In this document: positions 21,648 to 31,994 of the stretch, piece by piece
Numbering within the stretch: position 1 is the first letter of the stretch
How the letters are laid out: every line of letters starts with the position of its first letter
DNA from: Cystobasidiopsis lactophilus
Taxonomy: Eukaryota; Basidiomycota; Agaricostilbomycetes; Agaricostilbales; Chionosphaeraceae
DNA length: 64,000 nt
Assembly (NCBI GenBank): GCA_001599975.1
Contig: BCIO01000002.1
Span: 2,181,883-2,245,882, forward strand
Direction of reading: 5' to 3'
Program-made: the position numbers and the translations under genes
Notes under the pieces: model-generated
What the model was told of the DNA's origin: nothing
The model's input: only the letters and a program-made list of their open reading frames with translations
The model's database searches: none

Positions 21648-22167
21648 ATGTCGGATCAAGCAGGCGAATACGGCTCAGGCTCCCAGATTCGTAAGCCTTC
21701 TTAGTGCAAAGTAACGGAAACAAGCTCAAAGGCGGCTTCGAATGCAAATACAGGGGACAACAACTTCACGGAGGGCAACGACTACGTCCGCCAAACCGAG
21801 ACGGACGCTCAGCGTGCCAACGTCGACGTGAGCAGGCCCCTTGCTAGTCCCAGAAAAGGCGCTAAGAAATTCGAATGGAAAGCCACTGGAGCGAGGCAGT
21901 GACAACTCGCAGGTGGCCGATTCGACCGATGGCGGACGCCAAGTCGACACCGCGGACGAAGGCGGCTACGGCGTGAACGCGTGAGTTTCAGCAGAGTATT
22001 AAGAGGGAAAGAGTGCAGCTAACATAATGTGAGGCCTCAAAGCCAGGGCAATAGCTTCAGCGATGCCAACCAAAGTAAGGTCTGCGGAGAAAGTCGTCAG
22101 GTCTGCTTGCTAACCTAGAACCACAGGGGGAGAGGCCGACCGACCGAGTGAGGGTCAATTCCAGTGA
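21648..22167 (+). CDS. Small disordered acidic protein, four introns
   Basis: Not visible as a single open frame. Exons found by splice signals join to a protein of about 90 residues: MSDQAGEYGSGSQIR, DNNFTEGNDYVRQTETDAQR, ANVDVADSTDGGRQ, VDTADEGGYGVNA, PQSQGNSFSDANQ and RGEADRPSEGQFQ. Introns are GT..AG, 50-85 nt, with CTAAC-like branch points before several acceptors. The product is highly hydrophilic, rich in Asp, Gly, Ser, Gln and Asn, and has almost no hydrophobic residues. This resembles small stress-related disordered proteins of fungi, but I know no named family. It lies between two genes on the other strand. The consistent composition across five exons argues that it is real. Confidence 0.6.
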
Positions 22168-22191
22168 AATGGACTCTGTCATAAGGAGATC

Positions 22192-23354
22192 CTAGTGCAA
22201 TGGTCTTTTGGGAGAATGTCGGGCGAAGAAGGCCGCCTCTTCAAGAAGTTCATCTCTGCTCAAAATGGTCTTGCTGGCCGCAGAGCCGGGTGAAGCCTCG
22301 TCTGGGCCCAAAAGAGAAGCTTTGAGAGCGGAAATCGGCGAGCCCGAGTTGATGAGACGCTGAGCCGATGATGGCGAGTGCTTGAAGGGGCGGGGCGAGC
22401 CACCCTGCTTGGAGGGGCTGGCCTTGGGAGCGCTGCTTGGCGTCATTGGTGGACCCGAGGGGCGAGTCTTGGGCGACGACCTCAGCAGCGGGGTGACAGT
22501 GTTGGAGGGTCGCCTCATGACTGGTGGTGGCAACTTGAGATTCGAACGACTTGAAAAAGACGAGACTAACTCACGAAGCTTGCCGTCTGGGAATCGCTCT
22601 GGTCGCATAATGGCCACAGGCTCGGTGATGGGCGTAGGGAAGCAGAGCTTGTACGCGGAGTAGGCAATGTTGAAGAGAAAGAGCCAGAACAACGCCGCGA
22701 CTGTCCGCCAGAATGAGCCCGCTGCGGTCCATGTCTGAAGGAGAGCAACGCACAGAAGTATCCAAGAATGGCTTCTGACCAAAGCTGCTCAGCCTGGTGG
22801 AGCCACGAGCGCACGAAGCTGTTGAATCGTGATCCTTGGTCAGGCTCTCGTCGCAAACTGCAAGACTCGAGCTATAAAGCGCACTTGTAAGGCTTGGAGG
22901 TCGATATCCACCAGGTGACGAAGCAAAACAGCACGTTCCAACGCAGGTTGGTGAACGCAAAGCGATTGTTGGCCACTCGAACGGCCTCTGGGTTCAAGAT
23001 AATGGTGGCCTCCATCTTGACTGGCTGCACGGCGGGGACAGCAGGCGCTGGCTTGGGTGCAGCAGCGACGGGAGGAGGAGGTAGTGGGCGGGCAGCAGCC
23101 CTGGGCGGCGACGTCCTGAACGACCTGACTGGCTTCAACGGTGGCTGCTGGGGCTGAGGCTGCAAGCTGTTGTTGCTGGGCGGCGTTGGCACCAGCTGGC
23201 TTGCTGGCCTGAGAGGCATACGAGTCGGAGTCTGATACATTGGTGGTGCTCGTTGCAGAGGAACAAAAGGCAACAATGGGCCAGAAGTCAGACCGCCTCT
23301 CGGCATCGAGGCTTGCGGTTTGGCGAGCTCTGCGCTCAAACGTCGATTCAACAT
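22192..23354 (-). CDS. Integral membrane protein, possibly Pom34-like nucleoporin
   Basis: The N-terminal part is Pro/Gln/Ala-rich (PSNNSLQPQPQQPPLKPVRS). Then follow AVRVANNRFAFTNLRWNVLF and a membrane segment (CFVTWWIS), and after an intron of about 110 nt a second hydrophobic stretch (VAALFWLFLFNIAYSAYKL). The C-terminal half is Ser/Pro/Lys-rich with several SP motifs and ends RHSPKRPLH. Two spans between disordered, phosphorylatable tails is the layout of the nuclear pore membrane component Pom34, and the Asn/Arg motif before the first span is compatible, but similarity is weak. An unrelated ER or nuclear envelope protein is the alternative. The acceptor before the second span is uncertain. 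Its start is only about 41 bases from that of the RCC2-like gene. Confidence 0.5.
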
Positions 23355-23395
23355 GACAGCACCTTGGGGTCGACGTGAGTCTGTCGTTTCTCTCC

Positions 23396-26100
23396 ATGCA
23401 ACCTGCTCCTCCGAGCGCGCTCTGCCTGCCCAATCGACCTGCGAACCTTGCCTCAACGCGAGAAAAATGCTCGACTCTCGCGCGAAGTTCCGCCTCTTGT
23501 TGTTTTTTACGGACCTGTGCCTCTCTTGGAACCTCCCAAACTGACTCCGCTTGCTCTTGCCAACAGTGGTCGTTGCTGGAGGGTGAAGACTTTCGCTGGC
23601 GGGCCTGCCTCTCGCGCTCCTACTGACCTTCGCGTCCCGATGGCTTCGAATTTAGGACGGACTGGCCGATTCTGGGCAGGAAGGACAAGATGGCGCAGCA
23701 CCTCTCAGAGTGAGGCCCTCTCCGCACCTCCGTCTCGTTCAAACGAGGGCAAAGGTTGACTGGATGGAGTTGTTGGGAACAGGAGGGAAGACCTTTCGAC
23801 GCCTCACCTGCTGCGGTCGGTCGCCAATGTTGCCTTCAAACGAGGTTCGGCCCATGCTCTGGAGCGCTCTTGGCTTCCGACTAAGCGCGTTTCATGCAGT
23901 TTTCACTTCGCATTCGGGATGCCACGTCGTTTTGATTGATTCGGAGGATCGCGCTTGGCTGTTTGGACGCAATGACCAGTGAGCTGCCTTCTTGACCACC
24001 CGCTTGTGGCACCTTCTTGAGTGCAAGTGACTTCAGTGGGCAACGTGAGCCTTTCGATGCCAAGTTCGGGCTTGGACTGCCTTAAGCAGGTTTTCCCACA
24101 GTGGGCACCAAGAAAGAAGTCGTCTGGGAACCAACCCTCCTTAGCGACTCGACCGTGTTTCCGGACGTGCCCGAGGGCTTGAAGAAGGCAAAGATCGCAC
24201 ACGTGGCCTGCGGCCGCGCGCACACCATCTTGGTCACCACCGACGGCCAGGCGTACGCCACCGGTGCCAACTCGATGGGCCAGATTGCCCAATCTGGCAC
24301 GGGCGACATCTACACCTTCACCAAGATCTCGGCTGGCCCGGTCGGGAAGGAGCACATTGTGCAGGCAGCCGCCGGCATCAACTTTTCGCTGTTGCTCGCT
24401 GAAAGCGGCAAGGTCTACGCCTGCGGTATGTCGCTCGCCTCCTGAGCATACATGTCAGGCACTCAATTTTTTTTCATCCGACGAACAGGAAGCCCTGAAA
24501 AGGGCCAGCTGGGACACGGCCGGACTGGCGAGAGCATCCGCAACAGTAAGCTCGTTTACGAAGAAGAGCGCGTTCCAAGTAAGTGTCGATCCCTGTGTTT
24601 CTTGACTGCCTTCGTTCTCAGACAGCAGCACCTGCAGTCCCGGTGGAGCGCACTCTGAGCGGCAAAAAAGTGGTGCAGATCGCTTGCGGGCAACAGCACT
24701 CCTTGGCGTTGGTCCTTCCCGCTCATTCCGGAAAGTAACTGCGACCTAACAGTAGAAGCTCAGACTGACCGATGATGGCTATTTGTACACTTGGGGTTCA
24801 GGCGCGTTGGGCCGATTGGGCCACGGCGCGCAGAAGGATGAGCTGGTGCCTAAATTGGTGGACGACTTCACTCGAGACAACCGCACGCTGCGACCCATCC
24901 AAATCACCTGTGGTTCCACCAACTCGATGGCTATCGATGGCCAGAAGATGCTCTACCTCTGGGGCAAGTTTAAGAACACGGGCGACGGCAGCGCTGGGCA
25001 GCCTTGGATGACCCCCAGACCTGGTGAGTTGCTCTTACCAGATTTGCCGCTTGGTGTGGTCATTGAAAAGCTTCCGTGCCAGTCCACGAGGTCCAAAGCT
25101 CAAAGATTAAGTTGTTCGCTGCCGGCAACACCACCCTCTTCCTCTCCACCATTCCTCAAGACAACCTTATCGCCTGTCTTGGTCAAGTCTGCCCCAACGG
25201 AGAACTCGGTCTTGGCGTGAGCACTTTCTAATCATGTGCTGTCTCGCCACTAAGTTGATGTCCGAAACAGGAGGGTGTTCCCAAATCCGCTTCCAAATTC
25301 ACCGAGGTTTCGGCATTGAAGGACTTAGACATGTAAGGCTGCATCCTTGGTGGTCCGAAGGCGATTAGTTCTCACTGTCAAGCAAAAGTGTTGACATTGC
25401 GGCCGGGCAAAACACTACCTTCTTCATCATTCGTCCTCCCAACCCAGACGGCGACGAGGTCATCCCTGCCCCTCCTCCCAAGGCGGCTGCGGCCTCTTAC
25501 GATGGCGGCTGGGGCAACTGGTCTGCGCCCGCGGCCGCACCGGTGGCTGCTGCAGAGCCCGTCGTCGAAGCTGAACCTGGCCATGTCTCCTACACCAAGT
25601 CGGACGCCTGGAACGAAGTGAGTCTGCTTGGGAAGACTGCAGGCAAGACGAAGATCTAAGGCTTGTATTTCAGCTCCACCGCTTTCCCGCGCTATTGGAC
25701 GCCCCGGAAGGCTGCGTCATCTGCCAGGAAGAAAAAGCTGACGAAGAGGCCTTGGAATGCGACAAATGCGAGCTCGGCTATCACCTCAGCTGCGTTGGCC
25801 CACCCTTGGCCGAGATGCCAAAAGGTTTGCGCTGCCCTTGCCTCCCTACTGCCAAAATCATTCTGAGGCCCGCGTGCAGGCGAATGGTTCTGCCCATCTT
25901 GCCTCAATCCTGAACCTAGCTCGCCCAAAGCTGCCAAAGCGGCAAAGGGAAAGAAGAGTAAAGCTGCGGCCAAACCTGCGGCATCTGGGTCGGCGCCCAA
26001 ACCGGCCGGTAGAGGCAGGCCTAAAAAGAGAAAGGCCGGCGATTCCGAAGAGGAGGAGGAGGAAGTGACGAAGCCCACCCGCCCGTCGAAGAGGAGATGA
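23396..26100 (+). CDS. RCC2-like beta-propeller fused to a C-terminal PHD finger
   Basis: The beginning reads VVVAGGTDWPILGRKDK, then LIDSEDRAWLFGRNDHGQLG, HVACGRAHTILVTTDGQAYA, GKVYACG, KGQLGHGRTGES, YTWGSGALGRLGHGAQKDEL, ITCGSTNSMAIDG. These are RCC1-type repeats with the spacing and GRLGHxxQKDE motif of RCC2/TD-60. After a linker rich in Ala and Pro comes a PHD finger (C4HC3): GCVICQEEKADEEALECDKC, then YHLSCVGPP and GEWFCPSC. The tail is basic (KGKKSKAAAKPA; RGRPKKRKAG) like a nuclear or DNA-binding segment. An 8-nt exon (24037-24044) supplies the HGQ of FGRNDHGQLG. The start is uncertain: either ATG 23396, or an ATG split by an intron (A at 23486, TG from 23567). A nuclear histone-reading role is inferred from the PHD finger. 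Confidence 0.85.
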
Positions 26101-26432
26101 CGACGGCCGTCCAGCCCGCGGGCGGACCTCATTCGCCGGGTGGCTCCATTTCACGCGCACTCTTCGGGCACATTTCGCTATTTCGTCAAAATTCTTTCCC
26201 AATGCTGTTGTTTGAGAATGCAAATTGTGGTCTTCTGTATTAGTACATGAGGCGCGCCAGTAGCGTTCGGACTGGATGAAATGCGAAACAAAACCCAAAC
26301 AACCAATTCTAACAGGCCCGAATTCCCAAAGCCCAACAACAAAGATTACACCGCCGGACACAATTACAGTTGACGAGACAGAAAGGACACCATGCTGACG
26401 ACAGAGGGGCCATAGACTGGCGGTTTTGAGAC
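26101..26432. other. Intergenic region, convergent gene ends
   Basis: 332 bases between the stops of the RCC2-PHD and cyclin genes, which converge here. It is AT-richer than the genes around it and contains no supported feature beyond presumed 3' untranslated sequence. Confidence 0.45.
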
Positions 26433-27607
26433 CTAGCTCTGGACCGCGGTTGGTGGCCCAGGCTTTGCAGAGTGATCCATCGGCTTTCGGTACGAGGCAA
26501 AGGCCGAGGTGAAGCGGGCGCAAGTGTCTTGAATCTCTGGCGAGATGCGGTCTGGAGATAGTGGGGAGGAAGGCGTCGAGAGCTCGGGTGAGGTAGGCGC
26601 AGAAGAAAAGGCAGAGCTGGAAGTCGAGTTGTCCCGATAGTCGGGTGTTCCCGGGCTGCCCGACGAGGACGAGCTGGAAGACGAGGAGTCGAGCGCATCG
26701 CAGAAAGTCGCTGGCCGACGATGTTTCTGGATGGTGCGAAAGCGGGCGGCTTGGGTGCTGCAAGGGCGGAGCAAAGCCAGAGCGGCGTCCGCAGCCCGCT
26801 TGTGGCGCAAAGCCTGCTCCTCCAACAGCGCCGTCCTCGACGCCGCGGTATCGCTGCGCCGCCTCTTGCGAAGATCGAGATCGGCGAGGGAAGAGCTGGA
26901 CAGGTTCTTGGGCAGGTTGGTATGGTGGCCATTGAAATGGAAATCGAGCTCGAGATCTCGAATGTAGCCGGTCAGCTCTTGCGGGCTCACGACGAGGTTG
27001 AAGTCGAGGAAGGCGAACAGTTCGCGCTCCATCTGGTTGACCTCGCGCAAGGGGAAGTAGCTGCCGCCGACAATGGCCCAAGATTGGTTCGAGTAGGTGT
27101 CGTCCATCGAGACTTTCGAGGATAGCATGAGGGCGGACAAGAAGAGGCGGTGGGGNGAGGAGGCCGTGCCGCGGGCCGAGGGGNACTTGCTCTTGAGGCG
27201 CTTGAGGAGGAAAAGCGCCTGGTGGGTGATGGCAGCAGGGAGTCGAGTGCGATAGAGCGCATACGCCTGGGGATTGCGCGAATTGAGGGCGCGAACAGAA
27301 GACGTGTAGTGCACGTTGCAACTCACGATGAACTCGACCAAAGGAGGCGGATCTCTCCTCTTTGTCCCAGCCGTGTCTGGCGAACGGGGTGGGGTATCGA
27401 CGCCCGGCCGTGGCGCCTGGCAGGCGAGGAAGAGGTCGGACACGACGTATTCGCAGAACTCGGCCAGCTCTGCAGGGTGGCGATAGGATCAGAACCTTAA
27501 ATCGAGATGTGAGCGCATCGAAACGACCCACCTCGTTGCCCGTAAAATTTATCCGAGAGGGAAGATGAAGAGCTGCTCCGGGAGCTCATTGCTGAGGAGG
27601 AGGCCAT
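26433..27607 (-). CDS. Pcl/Pho80-class cyclin
   Basis: Two exons: the first (MASSSAMSSRSS..., FYGQR) ends at an intron near 27540-27472, the second runs to the TAG at 26433. The cyclin box reads ELAEFCEYVVSDLF, PPPLVEFIVSCNVHYTSSVR, ALFLLKRLKSK, RLFLSALMLSSKVSMDDTYS, NQSWAIVGG, VNQMERELFAFLDFNLVVSP. This is the PCL/Pho80 family that binds the Pho85-type kinase; the DDTYSNQSW and MERELF motifs favour a Pcl (cell-cycle) member over Pho80 itself. The C-terminal half is Ser/Pro-rich, with a serine run and several SP sites. Two unresolved bases (N at 27156 and 27184) lie in the box but do not break the frame. Confidence 0.85.
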
Positions 27608-28576
27608 CTTGGAGTGGTCGCTACGAATGAACACGTTCAATCGTCGACGGAGTCACGGCCCCGGGAAGGATAGGGAGGACTGAGAGGTCGGGTGATGACT
27701 TCTGAGCGGAAGAGTGACGACGCCGGAGAACAGTGTTGGCACCCCTTTGGAACGGTGGTGAACAGCGCGCTTGAGTCGCTGACAGGTGCAGATGGAGCGG
27801 TGTCGACCGATGGCTGACTTCCGAGGTTGCCAGTCAAAGCTTTATGCGCTTGAATTGTAAACTTTGGAAGCGTCGGTCGCTGAGCTTGCCACGATTCGCC
27901 GGGTCCCACGGAGGAATAGGAGTACAGTCAGCAGAAGGCGAGCGTGTGATGAATGAACAGAATCGACGTCGATGGTGGAAGGGAGGGAAGCGAAAAGCAA
28001 GTCGGTCGCAGAATTGAATGCCCGGCGGACAGGCGCTCACTGTTCCGGAGGCTCAATAACCTTTTTGCTCTTTGGCCGCGCGCTGGTCGTCGGATACGAG
28101 CTCCCCTTGCTTAACCGGAAGATCAAACAGGCGCGGCGTGCAAAGCGAGTTGCCCGTTTAAGTTGTTTGGATGCTTTTGGCGACCCCCAGCACGATTTGC
28201 AGGGCAACTCTCTCCCTCTCTACAGCTAGCTCCCTTTGGAAGTACTCTGTAGTGTGGCCGGGTAATTCGGGTCCCTCGCTTTAGACGCAGGGTCGCCTGC
28301 GGTTCATCCCAGCTCTGCCTTCGGGCGTTGTCGGAGGCCTTTTTCAGATGGTGCAAAGTTGACGCGCCCTGGCGGATGTGAGCGCCGGGCGCCCTTTTTG
28401 CCGTGAGATAGAGATGGGGAGCGGGACGCTCATCCGGCAGCAAGGAGCGTGGCCTCCGAGGTGGGCCATATGGCCTTTGCCCGGATTTTTTTCGTGCCAC
28501 CGTAGTCAGGTGCATGTGAAAAGGGTAAATCTGGGTGTGTCGTGGGCCAGTGGTGCAAGTGGCGGCGCTTGCTTTT
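27608..28576. other. Long intergenic region, nothing identified
   Basis: 969 bases upstream of the cyclin gene and downstream of IND1. A 90-codon minus-strand frame over 27637-27909 begins with GTG and has no family features. An 85-codon plus-strand frame at 27972-28229 is basic and unconvincing. I see no tRNA-like fold, repeat or mobile element. A long regulated cyclin promoter and leader is the simplest reading. Confidence 0.4.
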
Positions 28577-29900
28577 TTAGGCTTTGAGGAGCTTAGACGC
28601 CAATTCCAGGAAGCTTGAGCCAGGCGATAACGCTACCGGGACACCGGTGTCGCCACCTTCGCTGACGGCGAACGTTATCGGTATCTCCGCCAAAAAGGGC
28701 ACCCCAAGAGTTTCAAGCGAGCGCTCGAAGCCAGCTGGAGAGCCGAAAATGCGGTGGTTGGTCGCGCAGGTGCCGCATTGGAAGGAGCTCATATTGAGGA
28801 CTGCACCCAAGACCTGTACAGCACGGTTTGAGGGCCTGTTGTCTGTTAGGGCTTCGGAAACGCGCGCACTGGGATGCCAACTTTTCGAAACATGGCGATG
28901 CCCTTGCGCGTGTCCAAGAGGGCCACATCCTGCGGCGTCGACACGATAACTGCACCGTCGACTTCGACCAGTTGTCCAAGGCTGATTTGCACATCGCCGG
29001 TGCCAGGCGGGCAGTCGATGACCAGAATGTCCAGATCGTCGCCACCGCGCTGCGCTCTCCAGTCGACTTCGAAAAGCAGTTGCTGAACGGCTTTCATGAC
29101 CATGAGGCCTCTCCATACCACCGGGTTGTCGCCGTACCTTCGGAAAGGCTGTCAGTATGACGCGAACAGGATTTGCCACCTCGACTCTTACGCGGAGGGC
29201 TTGAGGAGGAAGCCCATGCTCATGCACTGCACGCCGTGACTCTCGTGTGGAACGAGCATGCCCTCTACTCCCTCTGTTCAGGTCAATAACCTTGGACAAG
29301 CAGCAGAGGGCTCACCTGGCGTCAAATCAGGAGCACCGCTCTGATCCAGATTCATCATTGTCGGTACGCTGCCACGCCACTGAGTTCATGAAATGCAAGA
29401 TTGTGCGAAAGTATACCTCGGGCCAAAGATATCGAGGTCCAGCTGCAAAGTTGAAGTCAAGAGAGAGAGAGGATTCTCGGGAGCTCGTTGACATACCAGC
29501 CCAACCCGGATCGGCGTAGGCGAGGCCATCTTCAGAGCCACAGCCAGGTTGCTCGCCACAGTCTGAAGCAGCTTTGAGCTCCGAAATTGTTTGGGTGGCG
29601 GCGAAGGTCCCTCACACTTTTGCCCACTCCTCCTTTCCCAGAGGCAATCGCAAGAACCCGCTTGACGTGCGGCAGCTTTCGCTTCTGTGGCAGTCCACGT
29701 TGCATGCGAGGCATTTCAGGAGGGGCACCAGACCGGGGTAGGCCCTTTATAGAGCGTGTTCAACATCAAACAGCCCGTGGAACTTTGCAATCAGGTCGGT
29801 GATTCACCAGCGGATTTTCGTGTGCAAGTTTCACGGCAGAGGTGCACATGCGCCTAGAGAGCACTCTGTAGCAGCATCGCGCTCCAGACACAGGCCCCAT
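28577..29900 (-). CDS. IND1: Ind1/NUBPL, complex I iron-sulfur assembly factor
   Basis: A mitochondrial P-loop ATPase of the Mrp/NBP35 family that delivers iron-sulfur clusters to respiratory complex I. The leader is Arg- and Ser-rich without acids ([18 protein letters not shown]). Then come [40 protein letters not shown] (deviant Walker A), [89 protein letters not shown] and [18 protein letters not shown], whose CxxC binds the cluster. The motif order and the MSxFxC form mark Ind1/NUBPL and not cytosolic Nbp35/Cfd1. The start at 29900 opens exon 1 (29818-29900). Its presence implies that this fungus has complex I. Confidence 0.92.
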
Positions 29901-30132
29901 GTCGAGATTGTTGGCCTCCAAAAGTTTCTTGGTCCTCCTGCGAAAGTCGCTCTCGCGCGCGCGCTCCTGGTTGCATCGACTTGCGACTATCGTACTGTTC
30001 TCTTGGGATTTCAAATATGGCAGGCAATATAGAGCAGGTCTAGGCGCGTGGGCTCAAAAGGTCGAAGCGCCGCTGCGGGGGATCTTAGGTCAGTAGCGTC
30101 GCTCTAGGCTTTGGGTGGCGAAAAAAGTGCCC

Positions 30133-31830
30133 TTACCCTTCCGTGAATAACCTGTGGGGCGCGAGCGAGGTTAGCTCTTGTCCAAAGGAAGATGGGGCAA
30201 CCGGGTACGCACAACGAAATGCTTTCGCCATTGTGAGTCTGGAATGGCGACCGAAACTTGAGCGAGGCCCTATCACGCTTGGCCTAATGGCACTCACCCG
30301 CCGGATGCTTTCGGCTAGTATGGGGCTGATGTCCATCGTTTCCAGCTTGCCGGAGGCATATTTGATGGTCTCTCGCTGGTTGATGGTGTTGGTGACCTGA
30401 AGGCAAGCAACTTTTGACGGCTGCCGCGAAATTGGCTCTGAAATGCAAGTACGCACCACCAACTTCTCAATTGGCAACTGAGAGATAGTCTTGATAGACG
30501 AGCCAGATAGAAGCCCTGCAAGTGGGATGAGCCAATTGGCAGAGCGCACCGACCGAATCATGACTTGCCGTGGGAAACGATGGCGTAGACAGCAGTGCAC
30601 CCAGCGGCTTTGAGGGTCTTGGTCGCCAGTGCCAACGTCTCACCAGTATCGCACATGTCATCAATCAAAATGGCAATCTGTCGCAGATCGTGAGACGGCG
30701 AACTAGGTGGTGGCGATAAGAGTACGCACCTTGCCCTTAACGTTGCCGACCAGAATCTCCATGTTGTCGATCTCACCGGCCTCGACGGCTTTCCGGCGCT
30801 TGCGGTTGATCAAAGCAAAGTCGACTTCGAGCCGATCCGCCAAGGTGGTCGCCCTGCAAGAAGGTCTTGAATGGCGAGTCTCTCCAAGGAGAGCCATAGC
30901 TCACCTCTTGGCGCCACCGGCATCCGGACTGACAATGATGGTGTTGGTCCAGTCTGCAATTTGGGTCTTGATGTATTTGATCATTATGGGCTCGGTCCAC
31001 AGGTTATCGACGGGCACTTCGAAGAAGCCTTGGATCTGGCTGGCGTGCAGGTCCATGGTGATGACATGGTCGCAGCCGGCGACTTCGAGCATGTTGGCCA
31101 AGAGCTTGGCTGTGATGGGAGCGCGAGATCGGTCTTTGCGGTCCATCCGAGAATATGGGAAGCAAGGGATAACGGCAGTGATGCGCCTCGCAGACGCCGT
31201 CTTGCAAGCCCTATGCGCCAGAACGCTCATGGGCCAGCAATCCAGACACTCTAGAGAGGCAGGCGTACGAGATCAAGATGAGCAGCTCCATCAAGAGGTC
31301 GTTCGGATCAACGGCGGGCTGGTAAGCGGGCGAGCCGGTCAAGGAAGCAGAGGGCGAGGACGGCCTGGAGAAGCCATCTCCACTGTACGACGGATTGGGG
31401 TTGAATCCAGTCTGTGTCCAGTCGGCGGTCAGATTGAGCCCTCGTCTGCGAAACCCGACGCAAGCCGGCGCACCTGGAGGATGTAGACGTCCCCATCTCT
31501 GACCGACTCGCCAATCTGCACCGACCTGCTCTAAGGTGCTCAGAGCCCGTTCAACCCAAGCCCGACAGGTAGCCCCTACGTCTCGTTGTCGGAGAACTTC
31601 TTGACGGTGCAAGGGCACACCGGCACGCCAAGTCTGCTCCCAAATTTTGAGCCTCCATCTCTCTCGGTTCTGAGGCACACCTACCGCTCAGCAACGAGCT
31701 GGGCCAGTTCCGGGTGCGAGTTGCTGCATCATGGCATTCAACTCCCGGGCACGGGCAAGGAGGCATGGGCAGGGAGGGAGAGCTACCCGGTCAGCAGCTT
31801 GACGGCGCCTTTGGCCGACGAGAGCCCCAT
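30133..31830 (-). CDS. PRS: Ribose-phosphate pyrophosphokinase (PRPP synthetase)
   Basis: Makes phosphoribosyl pyrophosphate from ribose 5-phosphate and ATP for nucleotide, His and Trp synthesis; cytosolic. Start at 31830: [20 protein letters not shown], then [118 protein letters not shown], and the PRPP-binding loop [16 protein letters not shown]. It ends [15 protein letters not shown]. The intron after the TAVYAIVSH exon (about 30516-30568) has a GC donor (G|GCAAGT) in place of GT. A Ser/Pro insertion (about 31310-31420, [14 protein letters not shown]) precedes [15 protein letters not shown], as in some fungal Prs subunits that carry a non-homologous region. Confidence 0.93.
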
Positions 31831-31994
31831 CTTTCCTTGCGGCGGCGCTGACTTGCAGGTCGGAGGCGAGGAAGTTGTACAAGGGTGGCTTTCCAAGAAC
31901 GCAGGAACGTGGTGGTCGACACTGCTTCAGAAAGAATTTGTCGACCGCGGAGCGGGCCATTTCACGAGCGTGTTTCAGGCGAGACATGGTTCGT

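Noticed and set aside
25858-27531. 557-codon minus-strand frame overlapping the cyclin
   Set aside because: It is offset by one base from the cyclin frame; the cyclin box appears only in the other frame. The open length comes from high GC.
27637-28229. Open frames in the 969-base gap upstream of the cyclin
   Set aside because: The longest begins at GTG and not ATG. None has conserved motifs, consistent splice sites or a partner exon.
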